DNA from: Lachnoclostridium sp. UBA5725
Lineage (GTDB): Bacteria > Bacillota > Clostridia > Lachnospirales > Lachnospiraceae
Direction: 5' to 3'
Assembly (NCBI GenBank): GCA_002419585.1
Contig: DIGJ01000011.1
Span: 1 to 5,820, forward strand
Length of the DNA: 5,820 bases
The notes beneath the pieces are model-generated. The model was not told where the DNA came from. It saw only the letters and a program-made list of their open reading frames with translations, and did not search any database. Made by a program: the position numbers and the translations under genes. This document shows positions 1 through 5,725 of the stretch, piece after piece (the stretch's first letter is position 1; the number at the start of each line of letters is the position of its first letter).

Positions 1-135
1 TTTTTTCTTAAGTTGACGACATTGGACGCGGGGGATTTTGGGAAAGTCACGCAAAAGGTGCGGTGGAATTATGGTTTTGAAATTCGAATGGAGCGCAGGG
101 GCAGCCCTTAAAACCAACCGCATAAACATTCGATA
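1..135. other. GC-rich segment of unknown identity, possible structured RNA or gene remnant
   Basis: About 47% G+C by hand count, against roughly 30% in the following leader, so the composition changes near position 135. All three plus-strand frames are open for part of the segment (one from the edge to a stop at 109-111, another from 17 to a stop at 134-136), but none has a recognisable protein motif. Complementary blocks nest: 59-64 (TGCGGT) with 117-122 (ACCGCA), 72-78 (TGGTTTT) with 110-116 (AAAACCA), and 97-100 (AGGG) with 105-108 (CCCT) around a GCAG tetraloop. The two outer helices are contiguous on the 3' side and separated by a 7-nt bulge on the 5' side. This suits a structured RNA, but the 3' end of a truncated gene or mobile element is also possible. 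I do not recognise the family. Confidence 0.3.
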
Positions 136-183
136 GAACCTCTAAGCAAGCAATAATGAGCACAACGCTAACAGAGTAATTAT

Positions 184-189
184 TATAAT
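184..189 (+). promoter_or_regulatory. possible -10 element for the lipoprotein gene
   Basis: A perfect TATAAT lies 86 bp before the lipoprotein start. No good -35 hexamer is found 16-18 bp upstream (around 160-167 the sequence reads roughly CACAAC), and the surroundings are so AT-rich that such hexamers arise easily. Low-confidence promoter call. Confidence 0.3.
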
Positions 190-261
190 GGTAAAATTAT
201 GATATTTGATGTAATATGTATATAAAAAGTGATTCGTACAACAACGAGGTAAATAAATATC

Positions 262-267
262 TGGAGG
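262..267 (+). promoter_or_regulatory. ribosome binding site of the lipoprotein gene
   Basis: TGGAGG sits 8 nt before the ATG at 276. This strong Shine-Dalgarno sequence fixes the start and supports the small ORF as a real gene. Confidence 0.8.
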
Positions 268-275
268 AATAAAAT

Positions 276-647
276 ATGCATAGAAAGATACTTATACTTG
301 TAGTGTTTTTACTGATATTATCAGGATGTAAAAAGAATACCGAAGTGGTTGAACCATATAAAATTTCAAACCAAATCATTGAAACTATGAATAGTAAAAC
401 AGAAGAAGGAATTTATGAGATTGATAGTTCAAAAAAGCAATTAATCCTATATCGTGGTGTCAAAAAAGGAATACAAACAATGTCTTATTCTATTAAAAAT
501 AATGTATTAACAATCCTTTTTGAGACAGAAGAATTGAATCAACCACAGGATTACGTATATAACATTAATTCTAATTCCTCTTTTGACACAATTCAAATTT
601 CAATAGATGGTAAAGATGAAGCATTTAATACTATCTTTGTACAATAG
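276..647 (+). CDS. small predicted lipoprotein, function unknown
   Basis: A 123-residue protein with a textbook lipoprotein signal. Basic residues occur at 3-4, a hydrophobic core spans about 5-14, and the lipobox L15-S16-G17-C18 predicts diacylglyceryl modification and cleavage before Cys18. The mature part would then be anchored to the outer face of the cytoplasmic membrane. The next residues, KKN, are a charged tether. The mature domain of about 105 residues is rich in short alternating hydrophobic and polar segments (for example around 55-60, 71-75 and 78-84), suggesting a small beta-rich fold, and it ends shortly after a final hydrophobic strand. No catalytic motif is visible and I cannot name a family. 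Start choice is fixed by a strong ribosome binding site. The gene appears monocistronic, with its own terminator directly after the stop. It is a real gene, but its function is unassigned. Confidence 0.85.
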   Translation: MHRKILILVVFLLILSGCKKNTEVVEPYKISNQIIETMNSKTEEGIYEIDSSKKQLILYRGVKKGIQTMSYSIKNNVLTILFETEELNQPQDYVYNINSNSSFDTIQISIDGKDEAFNTIFVQ

Positions 648-652
648 TATAA

Positions 653-703
653 AAAAAGTCAAGGGCATTTATTTTATCACACGATAACTGCCTTTGACTT
701 TTT
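653..703 (+). terminator. intrinsic terminator after the lipoprotein gene
   Basis: Stem 658-667 (GTCAAGGGCA) pairs with 689-698 (TGCCTTTGAC) with one G-T wobble, followed by TTTTT at 699-703. The A-tract at 653-657 extends the pairing and makes the element potentially bidirectional. Inside the loop, 674-678 (TTATC) and 683-687 (GATAA) can form a second 5-bp stem. It begins 6 nt after the stop codon. Confidence 0.85.
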
Positions 704-741
704 ACTAAATTCTGTTTTATTTATGAAACCCCAGAAAAACA

Positions 742-1017
742 GCGAGTCTCTATTTCGTAGTCAGCCATAAAAGGCTGAGCTCATAATCTATCTTTCAATT
801 TACACGGCTCCCATGCTAGGATTTTATATCATTTAAGCATATATGGAACGTAAACTCTACCAAAAATTAACTCCCTTAAGAGTTAATTTTTCGATGTTTA
901 GAGGTTACGTGGAATGCCTATGCGACTGATATAAAATCCCAGCATGGGAGCCGTGTAAATTGTAGAAAAACTAAATTGCTCAGCCTTTTATAGCGTCACT
1001 CATCCACAAAGACTCGC
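742..1017. repeat. long interrupted inverted repeat IR1 between convergent genes
   Basis: A 276-nt imperfect hairpin. Paired blocks from outside in: 742-749 with 1010-1017 (8/8), 767-780 with 978-991 (14/14), 796-831 with 927-962 (35/36), 837-841 with 919-923 (5/5), 848-859 with 899-910 (11/12) and 862-873 with 880-891 (12/12) around the 6-nt loop 874-879. Unpaired stretches between blocks are nearly matched in length: 17 and 18 nt outermost, then 15 and 15. It lies between the lipoprotein terminator and the yajC stop codon and accounts for most of the gene-free stretch 704-1045. No coding frame or transposase is visible, and I see no clear target duplication at the ends. It could be a structured or processed RNA, a two-way transcription barrier, or a non-autonomous mobile-element remnant. 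The pairing is directly visible; the role is inference. Confidence 0.9.
862..891. terminator. apical stem of IR1, possible weak bidirectional terminator
   Basis: AAAAATTAACTC, loop CCTTAA, then GAGTTAATTTTT: a 12-bp perfect stem with A5 on one side and T5 on the other in both orientations. The stem holds only a few G-C pairs, so it would be a weak terminator alone. The minus-strand tgt-yajC transcript has no other obvious terminator between its stop and this point, so IR1 may end it. Confidence 0.35.
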
Positions 1018-1045
1018 ATCCGTCCTGCACCGTTAAACCTGAATC

Positions 1046-1360
1046 TTACGCTTCTGCATTACCTTTTTCAATTTCAACGATCGCATCTTTTTTCATTGGA
1101 ATACGGCAATTTTTATTGCTTCCAAATTCTACAATTACAACATCTTCTGTAACATCGATAACAACGCCATAGAATCCACTGCTTGTAAGGATACTGTCAC
1201 CAGTTGCAATTGTAAGCAATAATGCTTCATGCGCCTTTTTTTGTTTGTTTTGTGGACGAATCATAAAGAAATAAAAAATACCAATTAGTGCTACGATATA
1301 AATACCTGTAAACGCGATTCCACTTGTAGATGATGTTGCTAATACTGGAAATAAATTCAT
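1046..1360 (-). CDS. yajC: YajC, Sec translocon accessory membrane protein
   Basis: A 104-residue protein of the YajC family, normal in length. In well-studied bacteria YajC associates with SecDF at the SecYEG translocon in the cytoplasmic membrane. One transmembrane helix (about 16-34) is followed by the family signature R35-P36-Q37 and a basic stretch (NKQKK). A soluble domain comes next, with GD-x-I-L-T-x-S-G-x-x-G at about 54-64 and a V-I-V-E-F strand near 72-76. The frame is open 12 codons further upstream, but the ATG at 1358-1360 is preferred: on the coding strand TAGGAGG lies 7 nt before it and the protein then begins at the usual family position. It starts 16 bp after the tgt stop, the familiar tgt-yajC order, and is probably co-transcribed. 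secD and secF do not follow; IR1 does. Confidence 0.95.
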   Translation of the reverse strand: MNLFPVLATSSTSGIAFTGIYIVALIGIFYFFMIRPQNKQKKAHEALLLTIATGDSILTSSGFYGVVIDVTEDVVIVEFGSNKNCRIPMKKDAIVEIEKGNAEA

Positions 1361-1366
1361 AATTGT

Positions 1367-1373
1367 TCCTCCT
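1367..1373 (-). promoter_or_regulatory. ribosome binding site deciding the yajC start
   Basis: On the minus strand AGGAGG with a preceding T lies in the 16-bp tgt-yajC gap, about 7 nt before the ATG at 1358-1360. It favours this start over an in-frame upstream codon that would overlap the end of tgt and carry no comparable signal. Confidence 0.8.
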
Positions 1374-1376
1374 AAA

Positions 1377-2510
1377 TTATTGTTCGCCTTCTTCAAATCC
1401 GGCTAACTTTTGTTTTTTATATTGCTTATACTTACCTTGTTCAATTGCTTCTCTGATTTCTTCCATCATATTATTATAGAAATAGAGATTATGCATAACA
1501 AGCAGTCTAAGTCCTAACATTTCCTTTGCCTTAAGCAAATGACGGATATATGCCCTACTGTATGTCTTACATGCAGGACACTGACAACCTTCTTCAATCG
1601 GTCTGGTATCCAGCTCATACTTCGCATTCAATAAATTCATCTTTCCATGATTTGTATATGCATGTCCATGCCTTCCGTTTCTTGCTGGATATACACAATC
1701 AAAAAAATCAACTCCACGATCGACGCCCTCCAAAATATTGGCAGGAGTACCTACGCCCATCAGATAAGTAGGTTTTTCGAGCGGAAGATATGGTACTGTT
1801 TTTTCAATAATATCATACATTTCATCATGGGATTCTCCAACAGCCAGGCCACCAAGTGCATAACCATCTAAGTTTAATTCTGAAATGCGTTTTGCATGTT
1901 CGATACGAATGTCATCAAAGGTACCACCTTGATTGATTCCAAACAGCATCTGATCCTTGTTAATGGTATCCTCTAAACGGTTCAAGCGCTTCATTTCGAT
2001 CTGGCAGCGCCTTAACCACCGAGTGGTTCGGTCGACCGAATTTTGCATATATTCTCGAGTCGCTGGATGTGGAGGACATTCATCAAATGCCATAGCAATT
2101 GTGGATGCCAGATTGGATTGAATCTGCATGCTCTGTTCTGGTCCCATAAAAATCTTTCTTCCATCAATATGTGATTGAAAGTAAACACCCTCTTCTTTAA
2201 TCTTTCGAAGACTGGCTAACGAGAACACTTGAAATCCACCCGAATCGGTAAGAATTGGCTTGTCCCAAACCATAAATTTGTGAAGACCACCCAATTGTTT
2301 GATGACATGATCTCCGGTTCTTACGTGCAGGTGATACGTATTCGACAATTCCACCTGTGTTTTTAGCCCTTGCAAATCCTGCGTTGATACCGCACCTTTT
2401 ATTGCAGCCACCGTACCGACATTCATAAATACTGGTGTTTGAATGGTACCATGAACGGTTGTAAATTCACCGCGCTTTGCATTACCATCGCGACATATTA
2501 GCTTATACAT
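1377..2510 (-). CDS. tgt: tRNA-guanine transglycosylase (queuosine pathway)
   Basis: A 377-residue bacterial Tgt, full length. The enzyme swaps guanine-34 for preQ1 in the anticodon wobble position of GUN-anticodon tRNAs (Asp, Asn, His, Tyr), a late step in queuosine synthesis in the cytosol. Key residues known from the Zymomonas enzyme are all present: D89 in TDSGGFQVFSL, D143 in AFDEC, Q194 in GINQGG, the substrate loop GGLAVGE at 220-226, and the nucleophile D271 in DCVYPARNGRHG. The zinc ligands are C309, C311, C314 and H340. Val224 matches the residue that goes with preQ1 rather than queuine use. The start has AAAGG 8 nt upstream (2519-2523). It is first in an operon with yajC, read from the promoter at 2549-2577. 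queA, often next to tgt, is not in the window. Confidence 0.98.
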   Translation of the reverse strand: MYKLICRDGNAKRGEFTTVHGTIQTPVFMNVGTVAAIKGAVSTQDLQGLKTQVELSNTYHLHVRTGDHVIKQLGGLHKFMVWDKPILTDSGGFQVFSLASLRKIKEEGVYFQSHIDGRKIFMGPEQSMQIQSNLASTIAMAFDECPPHPATREYMQNSVDRTTRWLRRCQIEMKRLNRLEDTINKDQMLFGINQGGTFDDIRIEHAKRISELNLDGYALGGLAVGESHDEMYDIIEKTVPYLPLEKPTYLMGVGTPANILEGVDRGVDFFDCVYPARNGRHGHAYTNHGKMNLLNAKYELDTRPIEEGCQCPACKTYSRAYIRHLLKAKEMLGLRLLVMHNLYFYNNMMEEIREAIEQGKYKQYKKQKLAGFEEGEQ

Positions 2511-2548
2511 ATTACTTACCTTTCTCTTTATAACTGCTTAACAAAACA

Positions 2549-2577
2549 AGTATACCGTCTCATTCTTATTTTTTCAA
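2549..2577 (-). promoter_or_regulatory. sigma-A-type promoter of tgt-yajC
   Basis: Read on the minus strand: -35 TTGAAA (complement of 2572-2577), a 17-bp spacer, and -10 TATACT (complement of 2549-2554). Transcription should begin near 2542, giving a leader of about 30 nt, too short for a preQ1 riboswitch. The upstream palindrome TTTTATAAAA (2581-2590) adds an AT-rich stretch just beyond the -35. Confidence 0.75.
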
Positions 2578-2616
2578 CTATTTTATAAAACTTTAACTGC
2601 TCTATTATGCTACTTG

Positions 2617-2645
2617 TTGCATATTTATGACAAAATTGGTAAAAT
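2617..2645 (+). promoter_or_regulatory. probable promoter of the GGDEF-EAL gene
   Basis: TTGCAT (2617-2622), exactly 17 bp, then TAAAAT (2640-2645), about 69 bp before the start codon. The match to sigma-A consensus is moderate. The inferred leader of about 60 nt contains a short symmetric stretch AAAAATT-T-AATTTTT ending at 2684 but no recognisable c-di-GMP riboswitch. It is back to back with the tgt promoter, so the two may compete or share control. Confidence 0.45.
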
Positions 2646-2699
2646 AATTGTAAGTATTTTACGATATTTAAAAATTTAATTTTTAGGTGTACTGTTGGG

Positions 2700-2707
2700 A
2701 AGGGGAG
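2700..2707 (+). promoter_or_regulatory. ribosome binding site deciding the GGDEF-EAL start
   Basis: AAGGGGAG ends 6 nt before the ATG at 2714. The reading frame is open back to a GTG at 2687, but that codon lacks a Shine-Dalgarno and would place this purine run inside the gene, so ATG 2714 is chosen. Confidence 0.8.
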
Positions 2708-2713
2708 CCAAAC

Positions 2714-5170
2714 ATGCCAATCAAAAAATTATTGCGAATTATTCTAATCTTATTTTCTATCATACCAGCCTCCATCATAGGGTTTCTTACCTTTTCCTAT
2801 GTAGAAAAAGCACTTATAACTTCACGGGAACACGATTTAAAATATCTTTCTTCTTATAGCGCTTCACAAGTCTCACTAATCTTTAATACTCAAATTTATG
2901 AATTAAACAGCCAAACCTTGAAATGGCTTTATCAGTCCTCGCTTAAAAATTCAGAACCAGATAAAGAACCCAATATTTTTTTTCCGATAAGGCATGCCAA
3001 AGAAATTCAAGCATCATTATCAACGACTGCTTCAAAATATACATACTGTAGCTCATTTGGTCTATATGATACAAATGGTCATGCTATCATAAATTCGAAT
3101 GTTCCTATTGAGAAAAAATCAAATAAAAACAATGAAGTTTTATTACCTATTACACCACTAGCAGATAAATCCCAAGTAACTTTTTCAAGTTCTAGAGTTG
3201 GCAGTTTCTATCTCATCAACATAACAAAAGCGATTTTGTCAAAGGACAAAAAAGTGATAGGATATCTTAGCAGTGCGATTAAAATTTCCTATTTTGAATA
3301 TCTTTTTAATTTTTCACTTGGGAATTCCGGGGAGGTACTGTTAGTAGACAAGGATGGATTCATTCTCTACGCCAAGAACCATTCCCTTATCAATACTACA
3401 TTATCGGATGCGTCTTTATCTTCCATACTAAGCAATGGTAAACAGCCTATAAACAATACCATGACTACTTTTTTTAATGGTAAACATGATATATTAGCAA
3501 TTTCACCTGTATCAAACACCGATTGCTTCGTTGTAATAAAACAAGACACTTCTGAAATCACTCGCGGTGCCACAGTCATTCTTTATATACTGCTTGGATG
3601 CTCTCTGATAATATTTATTCTTGTTTTCTTTGCTTCAAACTTATTTGCACGTTATTATACCGCACCAATTATTATGCTGCGTGACTCTATGAAAAAAGTA
3701 TCCAATGGCGAGTTTGGAGTACGTTGTCAGATTGATTCGAAAAATGAAGCCGGAGATCTGGCAAAAAGCTTTAACAAGATGATTCAAATCATTCAATCCA
3801 GCTATGATGATTTATCTTCGATGCACGAACAGCTTATGGATAATGAAGAAGAAATTCGGTCCAATTATAATCATATTGAATATCTAGCTTATCATGATTT
3901 GATTACGAATCTTCCAAACAAGCTATTCTTTTTGGAGAAAGTCGATATGATGTTTACGGTGGAAGAAGATGCAAATCTTATGCATGCCATCTATTTTATC
4001 GATCTTGATAACTTCAAGACCATCAACGATACACTAGGACATGATTTTGGTGATGAAATCCTTAGCCTGACTGGTAAGAAACTCACCTCTTTAGTAAGCG
4101 AACGTGATATGGTTGCCCGTGTTGGTGGAGATGAATTTTTAATCTTTAAGTACAATATTTCTTCCACAAACGATGCGTTCCAATTTGCACAAATTTTAAT
4201 CCAATCCTTTTCAAAGCCTTTTGTCATTTGGAATGAAACCATTCATATTTCATTAAGTATTGGTGTTTCCATTTATCCACTGCATGGTAAATCACATAAG
4301 GTATTAATTAAAAATGCAGATATTGCGATGTATCAGTCAAAGGAAAACGGAAAGAACCGGGTATCTTTGTTTGACGAAACCATGAGTGAGGAACTCACTC
4401 GTAATACGGAAATACTCGATGTTCTTCGAAATGTAATTGAAAAACAAGAAATATACTTAATGTATCAACCACAAATTAATATCGTTACCAAAGAGATTTC
4501 TGGATATGAGGCACTCATGCGGATTCACAGCAAAAAACTTGGTCCACTCTCACCAAAAGACTTCATACCAATCGCAGAGGAAAGCGGACTTATTGACAGC
4601 CTTGGTGAATGGGCACTAAAAGAAGCCTGCCTGTTTAACAAATCTTTAATTGATACAAATCACACGCCCTGCCCAGTATCCGTTAATATTTCTTCGATTC
4701 AATTAAACAAAGCAGATTTTGTTCAAACAGTACAGCGAATTTTAACCGAGACCAAACTTCCAGCATGCTATTTAACGCTTGAAATAACAGAAAGCACACT
4801 CATCTCTTCCTTAGTAGATACTGTTTCTGTATTAAAGCACTTTAAAGATTTAGGAGTCCACATCTCACTCGATGATTTTGGAACCGGTTATTCTTCCCTC
4901 AAATATTTAACAACCTTGCCTATTACTACACTTAAAATCGACAAATCATTTATTGATAATATATGCTTCAATGACAAAGACCGATTTATTGTAAAATCAA
5001 TCATATCATTGGCTCACAAAATAGAAATGAATGTCATCGCCGAAGGTGTTGAAAGCACGGAGCAATATGAACTTTTAAAAGCGGATAACTGTGATATCAT
5101 TCAGGGCTTTCTATTTAGCAGGCCTGTGCTACCAAATACGTTAGTCACATTATTAAACGAAACTTTCTAA
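2714..5170 (+). CDS. membrane-bound Cache-HAMP-GGDEF-EAL cyclic-di-GMP enzyme
   Basis: An 818-residue signalling protein. Domains in order: transmembrane helix about 6-28; an extracytoplasmic sensor about 30-285 resembling a double Cache domain (GLYDTNG near 116-122, VDKDG near 211-215); a second helix about 286-309; HAMP about 312-363; a probable coiled-coil linker; GGDEF about 393-554; and EAL about 580-818. The cyclase half keeps metal Asp430, guanine-binding N438 and D447, and an intact GGDEF at 471-475. The inhibitory I-site reads S462-E-R-D465, so its arginine is missing. The phosphodiesterase half keeps E599 (EAL), N658, E690/E693 (EITE), D720-D721 in DDFGTGYSSL, K741, E777 and Q797, all needed for c-di-GMP hydrolysis. 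I expect a working phosphodiesterase, with cyclase activity possible or a GTP-sensing GGDEF. An extracellular ligand, probably a small molecule, should control it. It appears monocistronic and IR2 begins 2 nt after its stop. Confidence 0.95.
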   Translation: MPIKKLLRIILILFSIIPASIIGFLTFSYVEKALITSREHDLKYLSSYSASQVSLIFNTQIYELNSQTLKWLYQSSLKNSEPDKEPNIFFPIRHAKEIQASLSTTASKYTYCSSFGLYDTNGHAIINSNVPIEKKSNKNNEVLLPITPLADKSQVTFSSSRVGSFYLINITKAILSKDKKVIGYLSSAIKISYFEYLFNFSLGNSGEVLLVDKDGFILYAKNHSLINTTLSDASLSSILSNGKQPINNTMTTFFNGKHDILAISPVSNTDCFVVIKQDTSEITRGATVILYILLGCSLIIFILVFFASNLFARYYTAPIIMLRDSMKKVSNGEFGVRCQIDSKNEAGDLAKSFNKMIQIIQSSYDDLSSMHEQLMDNEEEIRSNYNHIEYLAYHDLITNLPNKLFFLEKVDMMFTVEEDANLMHAIYFIDLDNFKTINDTLGHDFGDEILSLTGKKLTSLVSERDMVARVGGDEFLIFKYNISSTNDAFQFAQILIQSFSKPFVIWNETIHISLSIGVSIYPLHGKSHKVLIKNADIAMYQSKENGKNRVSLFDETMSEELTRNTEILDVLRNVIEKQEIYLMYQPQINIVTKEISGYEALMRIHSKKLGPLSPKDFIPIAEESGLIDSLGEWALKEACLFNKSLIDTNHTPCPVSVNISSIQLNKADFVQTVQRILTETKLPACYLTLEITESTLISSLVDTVSVLKHFKDLGVHISLDDFGTGYSSLKYLTTLPITTLKIDKSFIDNICFNDKDRFIVKSIISLAHKIEMNVIAEGVESTEQYELLKADNCDIIQGFLFSRPVLPNTLVTLLNETF

Positions 5171-5172
5171 CA

Positions 5173-5413
5173 AAAAATGGCCTGGCGTTAAATTTAAATT
5201 TTTGAAAATGATTATTAAGGAACCCAAAAAGGCCTCCCGAAATCGATTTTACGATTATTTTATAAAGACAATAGCAAAAAATGGAGTGTCTAATCACTCC
5301 ATTTTTCGCTGTTTATGGCTTTATAAAATGTTTAATCGTAATGAGATATCGGAAGGCCTTTTTGGGTTCCTTAATAATCATTTTCAAAAAACATTTTGCG
5401 CCAGACCATTTTT
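5173..5413. repeat. long interrupted inverted repeat IR2 filling the gap between convergent genes
   Basis: A 241-nt hairpin. Paired blocks from outside in: 5173-5187 with 5399-5413 (14/15), 5199-5235 with 5354-5390 (37/37), 5236-5244 with 5345-5353 (7/9), 5249-5257 with 5333-5341 (9/9), 5258-5267 with 5319-5328 (10/10) and 5277-5288 with 5295-5306 (12/12) around the 6-nt loop 5289-5294. The left arm starts 2 nt after the GGDEF-EAL stop and the right arm ends 5 nt before the stop of the convergent HPr-like gene, so the repeat occupies essentially the whole intergenic space. No coding capacity of its own is credible; frames crossing it are by-products of the symmetry. It shares no obvious sequence with IR1. 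Its function is unknown; a bidirectional terminator and RNase III substrate is the simplest inference. Confidence 0.92.
5277..5306. terminator. apical stem of IR2, bidirectional intrinsic terminator
   Basis: AAAAATGGAGTG, loop TCTAAT, then CACTCCATTTTT. In each direction a 7-bp mixed-composition stem is followed by a run of five T, the classic intrinsic terminator form. It is suitably placed to end both the GGDEF-EAL transcript and the opposing HPr-like transcript. Confidence 0.65.
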
Positions 5414-5418
5414 ACCGT

Positions 5419-5643
5419 TTAGGCAACGGAGTATTTCTTTAATGTATGTTCGAATTCGCTGTCATATCCTCTGCAAGTAACCGATAATGCTCTTGATAAG
5501 TCCATACTGAGTATACCTAGTAATGATTTTGCATCAACAATAAACCGATTATAAAAAATATCAATGTCAAAATCACATTTTGAAGCGTTTAAAACAAAAT
5601 CTCTTACTTCATCTGGACCGTTTAATTTTATGGTTGCATTCAA
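5419..5643 (-). CDS. HPr-like protein lacking the phosphocarrier histidine
   Basis: A 74-residue protein that aligns with the PTS phosphocarrier HPr from its first helix onward: VLNASKCDFDIDIF at 17-30 matches the helix-and-strand region of HPr, and AKSLLGILSMDL at 38-49 matches the regulatory-serine region. S40 occupies the place of Ser46, the HPr kinase target. The G-x-H-A-R-P active-site loop with His15 is absent; about six residues are deleted and the stretch reads GPDEVRDF. It therefore cannot pass phosphate in the PTS in the usual way. It recalls Bacillus Crh, which lacks the histidine but keeps the serine and acts with CcpA; that role here is inference. The start is TTG at 5641-5643, supported by its ribosome binding site; an overlapping ATG is in another frame that stops at once. 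Transcribed alone from the promoter at 5697-5725, converging on IR2. Confidence 0.8.
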   Translation of the reverse strand: MNATIKLNGPDEVRDFVLNASKCDFDIDIFYNRFIVDAKSLLGILSMDLSRALSVTCRGYDSEFEHTLKKYSVA

Positions 5644-5649
5644 TTTGTT

Positions 5650-5659
5650 TCACATCCTT
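5650..5659 (-). promoter_or_regulatory. extended ribosome binding site supporting the TTG start
   Basis: On the minus strand AAGGATGTGA matches the extended Shine-Dalgarno AAGGAGGTGA at 9 of 10 positions and ends 6 nt before the TTG at 5643. This unusually long match compensates for a weak start codon. Confidence 0.7.
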
Positions 5660-5696
5660 CTAACTTAAAACAGTTTACAATTTTACCTGAATTTGC

Positions 5697-5725
5697 ATAA
5701 TATCACAAATTCCGACAAACGTCAA
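5697..5725 (-). promoter_or_regulatory. near-consensus sigma-A promoter of the HPr-like gene
   Basis: Minus strand: -35 TTGACG (complement of 5720-5725), a 17-bp spacer, -10 TATTAT (complement of 5697-5702). The expected transcript starts near 5690, with a leader of about 47 nt. I see no obvious cre-like operator. Confidence 0.8.

Noticed and set aside
48..64. Resemblance of GTCACGCAAA to the start of a c-di-GMP-I riboswitch, tempting beside a c-di-GMP gene
   Set aside because: The second conserved half with its GGACGCAAAG-type segment and paired arms is missing downstream, and the patch is not upstream of the GGDEF-EAL gene.
78..96. TTCGAAT resembling a tRNA T-loop
   Set aside because: The flanking bases do not form a T-stem and no acceptor or anticodon arms can be drawn.
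197..379. Minus-strand open frame opposite the lipoprotein gene
   Set aside because: It is antisense to the signal-peptide region of a gene with strong start signals; its hydrophobic composition is a by-product of AT-rich sequence.
742..1017. IR1 as a complete insertion sequence or CRISPR array
   Set aside because: There is no transposase frame, no clear flanking target duplication and no regularly spaced direct repeats.
1361..1396. Upstream in-frame start for yajC overlapping the end of tgt
   Set aside because: The ATG at 1358-1360 has a strong AGGAGG 7 nt upstream and matches the usual YajC N-terminus.
2511..2542. preQ1 riboswitch in the tgt leader
   Set aside because: The predicted leader is only about 30 nt and shows no suitable stem-loop.
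2687..2713. GTG start giving nine more residues to the GGDEF-EAL protein
   Set aside because: There is no Shine-Dalgarno before the GTG, while AAGGGGAG is well spaced before the ATG at 2714; the extra residues also precede a normal signal-anchor start.
5202..5480. Plus-strand open frame of 92 codons across IR2 and into the HPr-like gene
   Set aside because: It has no convincing ribosome binding site, follows the symmetry of the inverted repeat, and overlaps the well-supported minus-strand gene.
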